A DNA stretch of 64,000 nucleotides from Oscillospiraceae bacterium (GCA_017432285.1 JAFRJM010000012.1:1-64000), one strand, 5' to 3'. Positions 20,618 through 31,279 are shown, counted from the stretch's first letter. Notes: generated from the letters alone by a model not told the origin. A program made the numbers and translations.

Positions 20618-21646
20618 TTAATGGAACATGCCCCATAAAATGGGACTTATGAACAGAAGATATCCGAGTAGGGACCAGAACAGGAATCCTTTTGTAAGGA
20701 AAACTGCTATGAATTCACGGATAAGGGCGGACGGCCAGAAATATATAGCCACTTTCGCTCCTATACCGGTGCACTTGAAACCCATCTCACGGGCATATTT
20801 AAGGCATCTGTATATGTGATAGTTGCTGGAGACGAGCGCTGTCTTTTTTCTGCCGTCTCTGGAATCTATGATCTCCTTAGAGAACAGGAGATTCTCCTTT
20901 GTCGTTGTGGAGCGGTCCTCCAGTATTATGCTGTCATCCGGAATGCCGTTCTCAACGAGATAGTTCTTCATTGCCTGCGCTTCGCTGAGCTTCTCGTCTT
21001 CGCCCTGACCTCCGCTTGGGATGATGATGGGCTTGACCTTGCATTTGTTGTATATCTCAATGGCCTTGTCCACTCTGTTGGAGAGGAGCTTGGTCATCTT
21101 CTCCCCGTTAATAAGTCCGCATCCGTGGATGATTATATAATCGAAGTTCATCCGGTGTGGCATTATCTGTATGAAGATGCAGTACAGGACGAAGCACGTC
21201 ACCAGAGCGCTGAAGTAGAACACAGACATAGCCAACAGTACGACCCAGCGGTCCATCTTGCCGATATCCACAATACCGGACAGATTGAACACATACACTA
21301 TGGTTGCGATCTCACCTATGCCTATACCTATTCCCATGAGCAGGGACAGCAGGTGCGCAATGCTGACAGATTCCCTCCGTATCATCTGGATGCCGTTGGC
21401 GATGAGCAGGGCAGGGATGAGAAAGATAATGATCATTGCCAGCAGGAAACATCCCAGAAGGAAGTATGCATGCGCATCATCTTTCAGGAATCCGGAAAAA
21501 AACAGCATCGAAACACCAAGAGTAAACAGAAGAAGGATGCTGTTGAAATATCTCTGCGGTTTCCAGACAGTGAAACCGATAGTAAGAATCCAGAAAAAAG
21601 CGAATACAGGCCCGAGGAGCTGAAGATTCTCAATTATTCTGTCCAT
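20618..21646 (-). CDS. membrane-anchored DUF218/YdcF-family protein
   Basis: A 342-residue protein. Five hydrophobic segments fill roughly the first 165 residues, followed by a DUF218 (YdcF/SanA/ElyC) domain starting FDYIIIHGCGLINGEK, with IIPSGGQGEDEKLSEAQAM, the STTTKENLLFSKEI segment and SSNYHIYRCLKYAR, all family features. A final hydrophobic stretch ends the chain. Members of the family are linked to cell-envelope or peptidoglycan precursor integrity, but the biochemistry is poorly known. AAGGAT precedes the ATG. It is convergent with the nitrogen operon and probably independent. Confidence 0.85.
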   Translation of the reverse strand: MDRIIENLQLLGPVFAFFWILTIGFTVWKPQRYFNSILLLFTLGVSMLFFSGFLKDDAHAYFLLGCFLLAMIIIFLIPALLIANGIQMIRRESVSIAHLLSLLMGIGIGIGEIATIVYVFNLSGIVDIGKMDRWVVLLAMSVFYFSALVTCFVLYCIFIQIMPHRMNFDYIIIHGCGLINGEKMTKLLSNRVDKAIEIYNKCKVKPIIIPSGGQGEDEKLSEAQAMKNYLVENGIPDDSIILEDRSTTTKENLLFSKEIIDSRDGRKKTALVSSNYHIYRCLKYAREMGFKCTGIGAKVAIYFWPSALIREFIAVFLTKGFLFWSLLGYLLFISPILWGMFH

Positions 21647-21690
21647 TAATAATTATCCTTTTTAATATTTATTTGATGATTCCCTGATCA

Positions 21691-22146
21691 TCAGACTAGT
21701 AAGCATATCATATTGAGCGAGTCAGGTGTGTCAGGATCCGCATAACCTGAATCCCTGAAACCATGTTTCTCATACAGGCGAATAGCGGCAGTGTCCTCTT
21801 TTTTGACGCACACCTCAACGTGATCGAAATGGCCTTCTTCGCGAAGCTCATCCAGTATGAGTGTGAGAGCCTGGGAGCCGTACCCCTTGCCCTGATACCG
21901 TTGATCGATCATGAACTGCTGGAGATCGTATCCGAGCGGTTCCTCAGTGAACTCCCTGACCAGTGCGGCGCCGATGACTGTGCCGTCATTTTCTATGGCA
22001 TATACCCGGCCGCCACAGTTCCTGTACACGTATCCGCGTGCAAGAATGCCCACAGCAGGAGCAAGGAAGCCCTTCTGACTGTCCTTGACGGACAGGGAAG
22101 CGACTTCCATCCAGTTGGCCTCAGTAACTTCTGCGAGTCTGATCAT
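21691..22146 (-). CDS. GNAT N-acetyltransferase (second of pair)
   Basis: A 151-residue GNAT-fold acetyltransferase. The acetyl-CoA loop is IDQRYQGKGYGSQALTLIL (the family's R/QxxGxG/A), and the C-terminal part has AIRLYEKHGFRDSGY, the usual end of the fold. RLAEVTEANWMEVASLSV at the start is reminiscent of spermidine acetyltransferase-like members, but the substrate cannot be assigned. It overlaps the preceding gene by 4 bases, so it is the third gene of a carboxylesterase-GNAT-GNAT unit. Confidence 0.85.
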   Translation of the reverse strand: MIRLAEVTEANWMEVASLSVKDSQKGFLAPAVGILARGYVYRNCGGRVYAIENDGTVIGAALVREFTEEPLGYDLQQFMIDQRYQGKGYGSQALTLILDELREEGHFDHVEVCVKKEDTAAIRLYEKHGFRDSGYADPDTPDSLNMICLLV

Positions 22147-22625
22147 ACCGTTTGTCTGTACTCCATAGGGGTGAACCTGATCCCGTTCATGGACTGCTCA
22201 GTGTCAGTTTCGACGAAACCGAGCTTCTTATAGAAGGGAAGACCATAGGGCGCAGAGTTAAGGGTGATGTTTTCCCCTGGGAAGTCACGCAGCAGATATC
22301 TGAACAGTTTCGTCCCTATGCCGCGCCTCTGATATTTTTTGTCAACAAAGAAGAAGCAGATGTGATTCGTGGTCTCACGGATGGTGAGAATACCAGCTAG
22401 TTCCCCGTCTGCGAACGCACCGTAATATCTGAGATTGGCCAGGTATTCCTCGTTTTTAAGGGTAAGGCGGAATTCTTCCACCCCCTCTGGCGGATAGTCC
22501 GGTGCTTCAAACTCAAGAAAGACTTTCCAGGCCAGTTCGTGAGCATCTTCAATCTCGCTCTCTTCTAGAGGGCGTATCGTGAGCTCAAGAAGCAGATCTT
22601 TATCGTTTGTTGGATGTTTTTCCAT
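22143..22625 (-). CDS. GNAT N-acetyltransferase (first of pair)
   Basis: A 160-residue GNAT acetyltransferase: FFVDKKYQRRGIGTKLFRYL carries the RRGIG acetyl-CoA motif and APYGLPFYKKLGFVETD the C-terminal motif. Its ATG directly abuts the stop of the carboxylesterase gene, whose last codons hold an AGAGG ribosome binding site, and its own end overlaps the next GNAT start. The substrate is unknown. Confidence 0.86.
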   Translation of the reverse strand: MEKHPTNDKDLLLELTIRPLEESEIEDAHELAWKVFLEFEAPDYPPEGVEEFRLTLKNEEYLANLRYYGAFADGELAGILTIRETTNHICFFFVDKKYQRRGIGTKLFRYLLRDFPGENITLNSAPYGLPFYKKLGFVETDTEQSMNGIRFTPMEYRQTV

Positions 22626-24209
22626 TTAAACCTCTTTGCTTAACTCTTCGAGCAGTATCCTTCCTTCGGAATGATAGTCAGATACAAGCTCGGTCTCTGC
22701 CTTGAAGACCATGGAATATCTGTGTTCACGGTCGTAAGGTTTCCATTCCGGCATTGAACGCCCTGTGGGATCGTTGCTGTTATATGCGTATGCTGCCCAC
22801 GCGGATCCGCATGTATCTGAACATGAGTAGGCGGCAGCTTTGTTGGCAGCTGTATAAAGATACGGAGCCAGCTCGGCATTGTCAAAGAAGAACGGGACAT
22901 CCGTTCCGTGAACAGCCTTCTGATACGGATCAGGGCTCTCGAAAGCGAAGACAGCGTTGTACAGCGGGGCTGCATCTTTGCCTTCCCTTACTTCGAGGTA
23001 ATGGCTGAGAGCGGTGATGTATCTTCTGTCGTTTATGAAAGCGATGTACTTGTCAAATGCGGTGGCATCATGATCGAGCATATCGGTATAGGTCTCTGCG
23101 ATCTTTTTCGCCTGTTCCTCGGTGAAGCCAAGCTTTACAAAGAACGGAGGAAGGGTCTCGTCTGTTACTTCGAAGAGACCGGGATTGAACAGAGCCTGCA
23201 TGGCGGTATCCTGTTTAGTGTAGCAGAAGATAAGCGGGATGTCTTTGCAGAACTCGGAACCTTCCGCACCGTCGAACGGATCATATTTTATTATCTCGCC
23301 GTCGAATTCTATCGGGAAATCGAGATAAGGGCCGTCGCCTCTCTCCGCATTGATCTCGCGCATGGCCTTGATGAGGTCCTCGGCAGGCATCTTCTGCAGA
23401 TCATCGAGATTGTCCTTCGTAATGCCGAGGTGCTCAAGGAACGCTTCGGTGTCTTTCCTGCACGCTTCAGGAGACGATACTCTGAAACCGCTGCTCTGTA
23501 TGATGGCTTTGTGGAAAAGCCCCTTTGCTGCAGGCATGCCCATAAGACGGGCGACCTTTCCGCCTCCGCCGGATTCTCCCCAGATGGTGACGTTGTCCGG
23601 ATCTCCTCCGAACCAGTTGATGTTGTCACGGACCCACTCCAGCGCAGCGACCATATCAAGATCTCCGAGGTTCACGGTGTGAGAATACTTCTCCACTCCG
23701 AGATATGAGAGGTCCATATATCCGAACATGCTCAGACGGTGAGATACGCTCACGACGACTACATTGTTCTTTTTCGCCATATTGAATTCGTCCTGATGAG
23801 GGCATTCCGCTGTGCCGGATGTGTTTGCGCCTCCGTGAAGCCATACCATTACCGGAAGATGCTGTCCCTTTGTGAGTGAAGGGGTCCAAACGTTGAGCGC
23901 GCAGCAATCTTCGGACTGGGGACCTTTGCCCATCTCCATATTGCCCGTGAGGATCTCCTGGTTGGCAAGGTTGAAAGGCGAATTGGCTACCTCAGGTACC
24001 TCTGTCCTTGGGGTATCTGTCTGCCAGCACTTGAGGGCATACTGCTTCGCATCCACGATGACCGGACTTACATCCGGCTTCTGCGGAAGCATGAATCTCA
24101 GTTCTCCGACAGGCGGCTTCATGTATCTCACTCCGAGGAAGCGGTAAACGCCTTCAAAGTAATCTCCGCGGATCTTCCCGTATTTGGTAAGCGCAAGTAC
24201 GTCTCTCAT
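22626..24209 (-). CDS. type-B carboxylesterase (GESGG type)
   Basis: A 527-residue alpha/beta hydrolase of the carboxylesterase type B (COesterase) family. The oxyanion HGG is at about residues 125-127, the nucleophile Ser213 sits in WGESGGGGK, preceded by FGGDPDNVTIW, and the probable catalytic His lies in VHGTDVPFFFDN. There is no signal peptide, so it is probably cytoplasmic. A strong AAAGGAG site precedes the ATG. Two GNAT genes are coupled downstream, hinting at detoxification or modification of a small ester or amine. Two related esterases occur in the window, but those have GQSGG. Confidence 0.88.
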   Translation of the reverse strand: MRDVLALTKYGKIRGDYFEGVYRFLGVRYMKPPVGELRFMLPQKPDVSPVIVDAKQYALKCWQTDTPRTEVPEVANSPFNLANQEILTGNMEMGKGPQSEDCCALNVWTPSLTKGQHLPVMVWLHGGANTSGTAECPHQDEFNMAKKNNVVVVSVSHRLSMFGYMDLSYLGVEKYSHTVNLGDLDMVAALEWVRDNINWFGGDPDNVTIWGESGGGGKVARLMGMPAAKGLFHKAIIQSSGFRVSSPEACRKDTEAFLEHLGITKDNLDDLQKMPAEDLIKAMREINAERGDGPYLDFPIEFDGEIIKYDPFDGAEGSEFCKDIPLIFCYTKQDTAMQALFNPGLFEVTDETLPPFFVKLGFTEEQAKKIAETYTDMLDHDATAFDKYIAFINDRRYITALSHYLEVREGKDAAPLYNAVFAFESPDPYQKAVHGTDVPFFFDNAELAPYLYTAANKAAAYSCSDTCGSAWAAYAYNSNDPTGRSMPEWKPYDREHRYSMVFKAETELVSDYHSEGRILLEELSKEV

Positions 24210-24300
24210 TTTTTCTCCTTTTTCGCAAAATCGGATCCTTTTTTCTTTTCAAAGACTATTATACATCGCTATATAGCAGGTAATACCTTTTTTCTTTAAC

Positions 24301-24326
24301 AAAAAGCCGGATGGCAATCGTCCGGC
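24301..24326 (-). terminator. hairpin with minus-strand T-run
   Basis: GCCGGAT pairs with GTCCGGC (one wobble) around a 7-base loop, and TTTTT follows on the minus strand. It would stop minus-strand transcripts before they enter the carboxylesterase operon. Confidence 0.55.
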
Positions 24327-24386
24327 GTGTCTGACAGTATTCAGAGGATAATGTCTGCGATCATAAGTCCCGGAGGAAGTGTAAGT

Positions 24387-24608
24387 ATGCAAAAGTCTGA
24401 TGACTCAGTTAAACCTGCTCCTGAGAAACAGGACACACCGAGTACACCTGAACCGGAACCGGAAACAGAGCCTGCTCCTTCACCGGCACCGGCGCCTAAC
24501 AACCACGATTACGGCAGATACGCTCAGATCGGATTGTGGACGGTAGCAGCTATAGCCTGCGCAGTATTCATTTTCTGGCTGATCCTGAAGAGACACAGGA
24601 ATAAATAA
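24387..24608 (+). CDS. small Pro/Glu-rich single-pass membrane protein
   Basis: A 73-residue protein if started at the ATG at 24387, which has GGAGG 10 bases upstream; an in-frame ATG at 24351 has a poorly spaced site. A hydrophilic Pro/Glu/Ala/Ser-rich segment (residues about 10-38) leads to one hydrophobic helix (LWTVAAIACAVFIFWLIL) and a basic tail, KRHRNK. This suggests a membrane anchor with a flexible stalk. I do not recognise the family. A terminator follows, so it is its own unit. Confidence 0.6.
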   Translation: MQKSDDSVKPAPEKQDTPSTPEPEPETEPAPSPAPAPNNHDYGRYAQIGLWTVAAIACAVFIFWLILKRHRNK

Positions 24609-24619
24609 TATAATTAATA

Positions 24620-24656
24620 AGGGCTGAACGGCATTGATGCCGCTCAGCTCTTTTCA
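24620..24656 (+). terminator. terminator after the small membrane protein
   Basis: GGGCTGAACGGCAT pairs with ATGCCGCTCAGCTC (one mismatch) around a 2-base loop and is followed by TTTT. Confidence 0.82.
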
Positions 24657-24742
24657 TATAGAAGTGCGATCTTCTTGCTGATGATGCACCCATATGTTAC
24701 ACTCAAATCAAGAAGATAATCAGTATATTCTGAGGTAGATAA

Positions 24743-27700
24743 ATGAGTAATAGAAATAAGAGAATAACAGTTCTTCATTTCATTGCGATACTGTGCCTTG
24801 CACTTATGGTCAGCACTCTGTTTCCTGCAGACGTGTTTGCTGCTGAAAGCGCAGCTGTGGAGATCGTTCGTGTAGGCTATTACGAGAACGAGGTGTTCCA
24901 GGAAGGCGCTCAGGAAGGAGCGGTCAAGACCGGATACGCCTACGAGTATTATCAGAAGATATCGGAATACACCGGTTGGCGTTACGAATACGTCTATGGG
25001 GATTTCGGGGATCTGTATCAGATGCTCCTTGACGGGAAGATCGATCTTCTGGCGGGACTTGCCTGGAGAGAAGACCGCGCTGAGATACTGGGCTATCCGG
25101 ACGCCGCTATGGGAAATGAGACATACAGCCTTGTCAAACACGATACCGACGATGATATCACGATAGATGTAAAGACCCTCAGCGGGCACAAGATCGGTAT
25201 CCTTGACAGCGCCATGGTGGGAGTCCTCACTGAGTTTCTGAAGAACAATGGAGTCGAAGCGGAACTCGTGCTGTTCCGGGATTATGCTCCTCTCTTCGAA
25301 GCCTTCGACAGTCACGAAGTGGATGTTATCGCGGCGGAGGGTGACGGCGCATACGGAAGAGCGCATGCGGAGACGCTCTATTCTTTCGGAGCATCCAATT
25401 ACTATCTGTGTGTAAGCAAGTCCAGAAAGGACCTGCTTGATGAACTCAACCTTGCTCAGACAGAACTTTCAATGGATGAGCCCAACTATATCAGCTTTCT
25501 GAGAAATAAGTTTTACCCGGTCAGTATTTCCAGCCGCGCCCTTTCCAAAGAAGAGAAGGAGTGGCTTGCGGATCACAGCGAGATCCGGATCGGATACCTC
25601 AAGAATTATCTGCCTTACAGCGACATGAACAATTCCGGAGAGGCCACAGGTCTTATTAAGGATCTGGTGCCCAGAATGCTGGAAGGACTTAACCTTACAA
25701 ACTTAAAAATATCTTATATAGGATATAACAGCTCAGATGCGATGACTACCGCAATGGCAGCCGGAGAGGTGGATACCATATTCCCGGTCGGCGGCGGTAC
25801 CTACTACGCTGAGGAGAACGGAATATTCCAGTCCAGCCCTGTTGTATCAGCGGCTACTGAGCTGGTGCACATGGGAGAGTTTACTGAAGATACGCTTAAG
25901 CATTTCGCTGTCAATGAAAACAACAGGATGCAGTACTTCTTTGTAAAGACGCACTATCCGGATGCGGAGATAACCTTCTATTCCTCTATTGACGAATGTC
26001 TTAAAGCTGTAAGCGAGAAGGAAGTTGGATGTACTACTCTGAACGGACTTCGTGCAAACGACATTCTGAGAAACAGCAAGTACAAAGGACTTTCACTGCT
26101 TCAGACTACTCACAATGATGACAGATGTTTCGGTGTGCAGATAGGAAACTCCGGTTTGCTGCGTATCCTCAACAGAGGCATCAACGTTTTGGGTGAGGAT
26201 TATGCCCAAAACCTGGCTTTCCAGTATGCGGAAGAACTTTATACTTATTCTCTAGGTGACATGTTACGCAATAATATGGGCTTTTTCGGAAGCATAATTC
26301 TGGCAATCGCAGCCATGATCATCTGGTTCCTTATCCGTGACAGAAGACAGACCAGGAGGCAGATCCGTGATAAGGAGATTGCAAGGGTAGCTCTGGACAA
26401 AGCCAATGAGGAACTGGCAGAAAGCCAGCGCGCCAAGCAGCAGGAATTGGAAGACAGGCTTGCGCTTCAGCAGGAATTGCTGGAGCAGCAGGAGCGCAGG
26501 GAGCAGCAGGACAAGATGATCACCGCTCTTGCGTCGGACTACCGCTGTGTATATCATGTTGACCTTGACCACAATGACGCTGTCTGTTACCGTGGGGATC
26601 CCACAGATATGGAACAGACACCTGAAGGAGAACATTTCACGTATCTGGAGCGCTTCACCTGGTACGCAGAGAACTATGTGGATGAGAACTACAGGGAAGG
26701 GTTCATGCACTTTATCGATCCCAATCATGTCCGTGAAGCATTGGCAGAGGAAGATATCATCGGCTACAGGTATCTGGTGCACCGTGACGGGAAAGACTAC
26801 TATGAGATGATCCGTATGGCGGGCGTGCGCCACGCGGAAGACAGGGATGACCATATCGTCCATGCAGTAGGGCTTGGACTTACAGTAATCGATTCCGAAA
26901 TGAAAGAAACACTGTCACGCAATCAGGCGCTGGCAGAGGCACTGGCTGCCGCGGAACAGGCCAATAGAGCTAAGACAGCATTCCTGTCGAATATGAGCCA
27001 TGAGATCCGTACACCTATGAATGCGATCATAGGTCTGGACAGCCTTGCTCTGCGGAACGAGTCACTGCCTGAAGATGCCAGAGAGAATTTGGAAAAGATC
27101 GGTGAAAGCGCGAGGCACCTTCTTGGACTTATAAACGATATTCTGGACATGAGCAGAATAGAATCAGGCCGTCTGACTCTCCGCAAAGAGGAATTCGCGT
27201 TCAGCGCGATGCTGGAGCAGATCAATACGATGGTAATGTCCCAGTGCTCAGAAAAGGGACTTACCTATGAGTGCCATCTTGTCGGAGGTGTCAGCGACTA
27301 CTACATTGGCGATGACATGAAGCTCAAGCAGGTTCTCATCAATATCCTCAGCAACGCGATCAAGTTCACGGAAGCACCGGGGAATGTCACTATGACTGTC
27401 GAGCGTACCGCAGTATTCGAGGATAAATCTACTATCAGATTCAGCATCAAGGATACCGGTATAGGTATGGATAAATCCTTCATACCTAAAATCTTTGATG
27501 CGTTTACTCAGGAAGACAGCAGCCGTAGCAACAAGTACGGAAGCACCGGACTTGGAATGGCCATCACAAAGAACATTGTGGAACTCATGAACGGCACTAT
27601 CTCCGTCGAGTCGGAAAAGGGAGTCGGCACCGAATTTACAGTGGTTGTCACTCTTACCAACTGTGACCATGTGGGATATGCCAACAGTTCAATAGATCCT

Positions 27701-28540
27701 AAAGATATGCGCATCCTTATCGTGGATGACGAAGAGATAGCAGCAGAGCACGCAAGGATCGTACTTGATGAAGTCGGCATAATGGCGGATACATGCCTCA
27801 GCGGAGAGGATGCTCTTCATATGCTGGAAGTCAGGCATGCAAAACATGAGCCTTATAATCTTGTTCTTCTCGACTGGAAGATGCCGGAGATGGACGGCAT
27901 CGAAGTTGCAAAGGAAATCAGAAACCGTTATGACAGGGAGACAACGGTCATAATCCTTACATCCTTCAACTGGGATGAGATCATGGATGAAGCACTGCAT
28001 GTCGGTGTGGACAGTTTCCTCGCGAAGCCTTTGTTTGCTTCCAATGTTATTGATGAGTTCGAGCGTATAGCGCGCAAGAACAATATGAGCCTGTACAAAG
28101 AGAAAAGAAGGGCAGATCTCAAAGGCAAACATATCCTTCTTGCGGAAGATATCTTCATCAATGCGGAGATAATGAAAGAGATCATAGGCATCAAAGAAGC
28201 AGAGATCGACCACGCGGAGAACGGAAGACTTGTGCTTGAGATGTTTGATAAGAGCGCACCGGGATATTACGATGCTATCCTCATGGACGTGAGGATGCCC
28301 GAGATGGACGGTCTTGAAGCTACTGAAGCTATCCGTGCCCTGGACAGACCGGATGCAAAGACCATACCGATCATCGCTTTGACGGCAAATGCTTTTGACG
28401 AGGACGTCCAGAGGTCTCTGCAGGTAGGCATGAACGCACACCTGACCAAACCGGTTGAACCGGAGCATTTGTATCAGACACTGGAAGAACTAATCTGGGA
28501 AAGAGAAGATAAAAAAGAACAGGAACGCTCTGATTCATAA
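24743..28540 (+). CDS. hybrid sensor histidine kinase with tandem solute-binding domains
   Basis: A 1265-residue hybrid kinase. Order: signal peptide (1-34), two periplasmic-type SBP_bac_3 domains (about 40-250 and 265-500), a membrane helix (about 508-530), a Gln/Glu-rich coiled coil (545-600), a PAS-like segment (600-725), a dimerisation domain with phospho-acceptor His753 (SNMSHEIRTPMN), an ATPase domain (TGIGMDKSFIPKIFDAF; GSTGLGMAITK), and two receiver domains with Asp1044 (LLDWKMPEMDG) and Asp1182 (LMDVRMPEMDG). Such EvgS/BvgS-like architecture senses small ligands outside the cell. No DNA-binding domain is fused, so the output is unknown. It is followed by a terminator. Confidence 0.92.
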   Translation: MSNRNKRITVLHFIAILCLALMVSTLFPADVFAAESAAVEIVRVGYYENEVFQEGAQEGAVKTGYAYEYYQKISEYTGWRYEYVYGDFGDLYQMLLDGKIDLLAGLAWREDRAEILGYPDAAMGNETYSLVKHDTDDDITIDVKTLSGHKIGILDSAMVGVLTEFLKNNGVEAELVLFRDYAPLFEAFDSHEVDVIAAEGDGAYGRAHAETLYSFGASNYYLCVSKSRKDLLDELNLAQTELSMDEPNYISFLRNKFYPVSISSRALSKEEKEWLADHSEIRIGYLKNYLPYSDMNNSGEATGLIKDLVPRMLEGLNLTNLKISYIGYNSSDAMTTAMAAGEVDTIFPVGGGTYYAEENGIFQSSPVVSAATELVHMGEFTEDTLKHFAVNENNRMQYFFVKTHYPDAEITFYSSIDECLKAVSEKEVGCTTLNGLRANDILRNSKYKGLSLLQTTHNDDRCFGVQIGNSGLLRILNRGINVLGEDYAQNLAFQYAEELYTYSLGDMLRNNMGFFGSIILAIAAMIIWFLIRDRRQTRRQIRDKEIARVALDKANEELAESQRAKQQELEDRLALQQELLEQQERREQQDKMITALASDYRCVYHVDLDHNDAVCYRGDPTDMEQTPEGEHFTYLERFTWYAENYVDENYREGFMHFIDPNHVREALAEEDIIGYRYLVHRDGKDYYEMIRMAGVRHAEDRDDHIVHAVGLGLTVIDSEMKETLSRNQALAEALAAAEQANRAKTAFLSNMSHEIRTPMNAIIGLDSLALRNESLPEDARENLEKIGESARHLLGLINDILDMSRIESGRLTLRKEEFAFSAMLEQINTMVMSQCSEKGLTYECHLVGGVSDYYIGDDMKLKQVLINILSNAIKFTEAPGNVTMTVERTAVFEDKSTIRFSIKDTGIGMDKSFIPKIFDAFTQEDSSRSNKYGSTGLGMAITKNIVELMNGTISVESEKGVGTEFTVVVTLTNCDHVGYANSSIDPKDMRILIVDDEEIAAEHARIVLDEVGIMADTCLSGEDALHMLEVRHAKHEPYNLVLLDWKMPEMDGIEVAKEIRNRYDRETTVIILTSFNWDEIMDEALHVGVDSFLAKPLFASNVIDEFERIARKNNMSLYKEKRRADLKGKHILLAEDIFINAEIMKEIIGIKEAEIDHAENGRLVLEMFDKSAPGYYDAILMDVRMPEMDGLEATEAIRALDRPDAKTIPIIALTANAFDEDVQRSLQVGMNAHLTKPVEPEHLYQTLEELIWEREDKKEQERSDS

Positions 28541-28617
28541 GAGAGCATGTTATATGCCACATTGCACCATATTCTAAAATGTGTTGATCAGTGCGGTCGA
28601 TTTTTACAAAAAAATAA

Positions 28618-28647
28618 GGCGGCATGACTGAGGTTATGCCGCTTTTT
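28618..28647 (+). terminator. terminator after the first hybrid kinase
   Basis: GCGGCAT pairs with ATGCCGC around a 10-base loop and TTTTT follows. Confidence 0.82.
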
Positions 28648-28750
28648 CTTGTGATAATAAGCTGTAAATGTTATTGTTATTATAGGGCTAATCTACGCTT
28701 ACAGATTTGCTGAATCGTTTATGAAATAATGCTGAGGAACGGAAAGTACC

Positions 28751-31279
28751 ATGAAAAAATCTTGGATCATAATTGTAAACGTGATCATCATGATTGCCAT
28801 GCTGGCATTCGTGGTTCTTTATGCTAACTTGGATAACAAAAATACGACTCAAAGACAGATAGAGCATTTTGAAAACACCACGATAACTATGGAGCATGTC
28901 ACTGAGAATTATCTTGAGGGTGAGCAGCGTATCTGTGACGTGTGGGCACAATATATCAACAATAATGATATGACTATCGAGGAAGCTATTTCCTTTATCA
29001 GGAATTCTCATGTGCTGGAGAACACCTCAGCGCATATAGTGTATTCTGATACTCTTGATGGTCTTTCCACTAGGGCTAGCTCCAACAACTATAGCGTTTC
29101 TTATCAGCGCGTCGGTCTTCTGAGTGATGTTAGCTGGATCAATGATATAGGGAAATCCATCAATATCTCCCGTGCCTATACGAACCCGGTAAATGGAGAA
29201 CAGTCCTTAGCTTTCTGTAATAAAGTGATGCTTCGTGATCCGGAGACCAGAAAAACAAGAGAAGCGATATTGCTGCGCGTGATGCCAATCTCGGAACTGG
29301 GGCAGAAGTGGGTATTCCCGCAGGAAGTGTTCGAAAGTGCCGAGCTTTCTATGATCGACAATGACGGTGACTATATAATCAAAGGTCACTCATTTAAAAA
29401 TTCAAGTTTCTTTGAATTTTACAGATCTTACAATTCCACAGATTCTGCTTCTGCGCAGGAACTATTTGGAAAGATCACTTCAACGACTGGCTCCTTCACA
29501 ATGCTCAATTCCAAAGGTGAAGAGTGCATAGTCGCCCATACTCCGATCTCTGCGACCGAGGGATGGACACTTCTATGCTTCATGCCTATGAAGGATCTGA
29601 ATGTAAAGAACCATAACTGGCAGCTGATAGGCTTTATATCAGCGGGACTGCTGGTCCTGTTCGTTTTTGACCTGTTAGCCATGCTTCATTTCAACAAGCA
29701 GCTCAAGGCGGCAGCCAAAGAAGCGGCATCCGCAAGCAGAGCGAAAACCGACTTCCTCTCAACAATGTCGCATGATATCCGTACTCCGATGAATGCTATC
29801 ATCGGACTTACTGCGATCGCGGAAAACAATCTCGGAGATACTGAAGCGGTAGGAGATAACCTGCGTAAGATCACGCTGGCCAGCAACCACTTGCTTACTC
29901 TTATCAATGATATTCTGGATATATCTAAGGTAGAGAGCGGAAAACTGAATCTCAGCCCGCAGACCTTCTCTATAGTTGAGACTGTGGAAAATCTCGTGAA
30001 CCTGTCTCAGCCTATGATCAAGGAGAAGAATATCGATTTCAATTTCCGTGTCGGCAGACTGGAGACTGAATATCTTTACGCAGACCAGCTTCGCCTGAAT
30101 CAGATATATATAAACATTCTTTCCAACGCTATTAAGTATACAGAACCCGGTGGCCGTGTCAGTGTGGACCTGCGTGAAGAGGAAAGCGAGATACCGGGGT
30201 GCATGAGGCTGACTTACATAGTGGATGATACTGGCATCGGTATGAGTCCGGAGTTTATGGCTAACATGTATGAGCCGTTCTCACGTCAGACAGACAGCAG
30301 GGTTAACAGCGTTCAGGGAACGGGACTTGGACTTGCTATCACAAAGCAGATGGTCGATCTTATGGGAGGTACCATCGACTGCCAGAGTGAGCAGGGAAAA
30401 GGAACGACATTTACTATAATACTGGATCTTCCAATTGCAGACAGGCAAAGAGAAGATATGGTGCTCGATCCGATGGATGTCCTGATAGTCGACGACGATG
30501 AGATCCTTCTGGAGACAGCAGTTTACACATTGGAGTCACTTGGCGTAACAGTCGACAGCGCAAAAAGCGGATTGGAAGCGATCGACATGATCTCGCGCCG
30601 GCATGAATCAGGGCAGGATTACAGTGTAGTGATCCTTGACTGGAAGATGCCGGATATCGACGGTATCGAGACGATCAAACGGATTCGCACAGAAGTGGGT
30701 TCAGACATTCCTATCCTGCTGACTTCTGCTTATGACTGGTCAGATATTGAGGATAGAGCAAAAGAGACCGGAGCGAACGGTTTCCTAAGCAAACCTCTGT
30801 TCCGATCCACTCTTTACGATAAGATCAATGAAGTCCTAGGAACTGAATCAAAATCCGTTGAGCCGGAGAATGATTATTCAGATCTGAACGGAATGAGTAT
30901 CCTCATTGCAGAGGATAATGATATCAACTGGGAGATCATATCCACCATGCTCGGTATGTTCGGAATCGATACAGACCGCGCTGAAAACGGACGAATCTGT
31001 GTAGAAAAAGTGAAAGAAGCAGCAGAAGGAAGATACGACCTTGTCTTTATGGATATACAGATGCCGGAAATGAACGGACTTGATGCTACAAGGGCTATCC
31101 GTAAGCTGGATGACCCGTGGGCTTCTTCCATCCCGATCATCGCCATGACGGCAGACGCATTTGCCGAGAATGTTGCAGAGTGTCTGAACGCAGGTATGAA
31201 CGGACATATCGCTAAACCTATAGACATGAAACTTGTTATTAAAGAAATCCGCAGAATCAAGGAGGAAAAGAAGTTATGA
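28751..31279 (+). CDS. hybrid sensor histidine kinase, coupled to a binding protein
   Basis: An 842-residue hybrid kinase. A membrane helix (about 5-25) and a second (about 295-318) enclose an extracellular sensor region of about 270 residues that could be a Cache-type domain. Then come the dimerisation domain with His341 ([12 protein letters not shown]), the ATPase domain ([36 protein letters not shown]), and two receivers with Asp630 ([11 protein letters not shown]) and Asp768 ([11 protein letters not shown]). Its stop overlaps the ATG of a lipoprotein solute-binding protein (ATGA), which suggests the binding protein delivers a ligand to this sensor. The phosphotransfer partner is not in the window. 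Confidence 0.92.
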   Translation: MKKSWIIIVNVIIMIAMLAFVVLYANLDNKNTTQRQIEHFENTTITMEHVTENYLEGEQRICDVWAQYINNNDMTIEEAISFIRNSHVLENTSAHIVYSDTLDGLSTRASSNNYSVSYQRVGLLSDVSWINDIGKSINISRAYTNPVNGEQSLAFCNKVMLRDPETRKTREAILLRVMPISELGQKWVFPQEVFESAELSMIDNDGDYIIKGHSFKNSSFFEFYRSYNSTDSASAQELFGKITSTTGSFTMLNSKGEECIVAHTPISATEGWTLLCFMPMKDLNVKNHNWQLIGFISAGLLVLFVFDLLAMLHFNKQLKAAAKEAASASRAKTDFLSTMSHDIRTPMNAIIGLTAIAENNLGDTEAVGDNLRKITLASNHLLTLINDILDISKVESGKLNLSPQTFSIVETVENLVNLSQPMIKEKNIDFNFRVGRLETEYLYADQLRLNQIYINILSNAIKYTEPGGRVSVDLREEESEIPGCMRLTYIVDDTGIGMSPEFMANMYEPFSRQTDSRVNSVQGTGLGLAITKQMVDLMGGTIDCQSEQGKGTTFTIILDLPIADRQREDMVLDPMDVLIVDDDEILLETAVYTLESLGVTVDSAKSGLEAIDMISRRHESGQDYSVVILDWKMPDIDGIETIKRIRTEVGSDIPILLTSAYDWSDIEDRAKETGANGFLSKPLFRSTLYDKINEVLGTESKSVEPENDYSDLNGMSILIAEDNDINWEIISTMLGMFGIDTDRAENGRICVEKVKEAAEGRYDLVFMDIQMPEMNGLDATRAIRKLDDPWASSIPIIAMTADAFAENVAECLNAGMNGHIAKPIDMKLVIKEIRRIKEEKKL

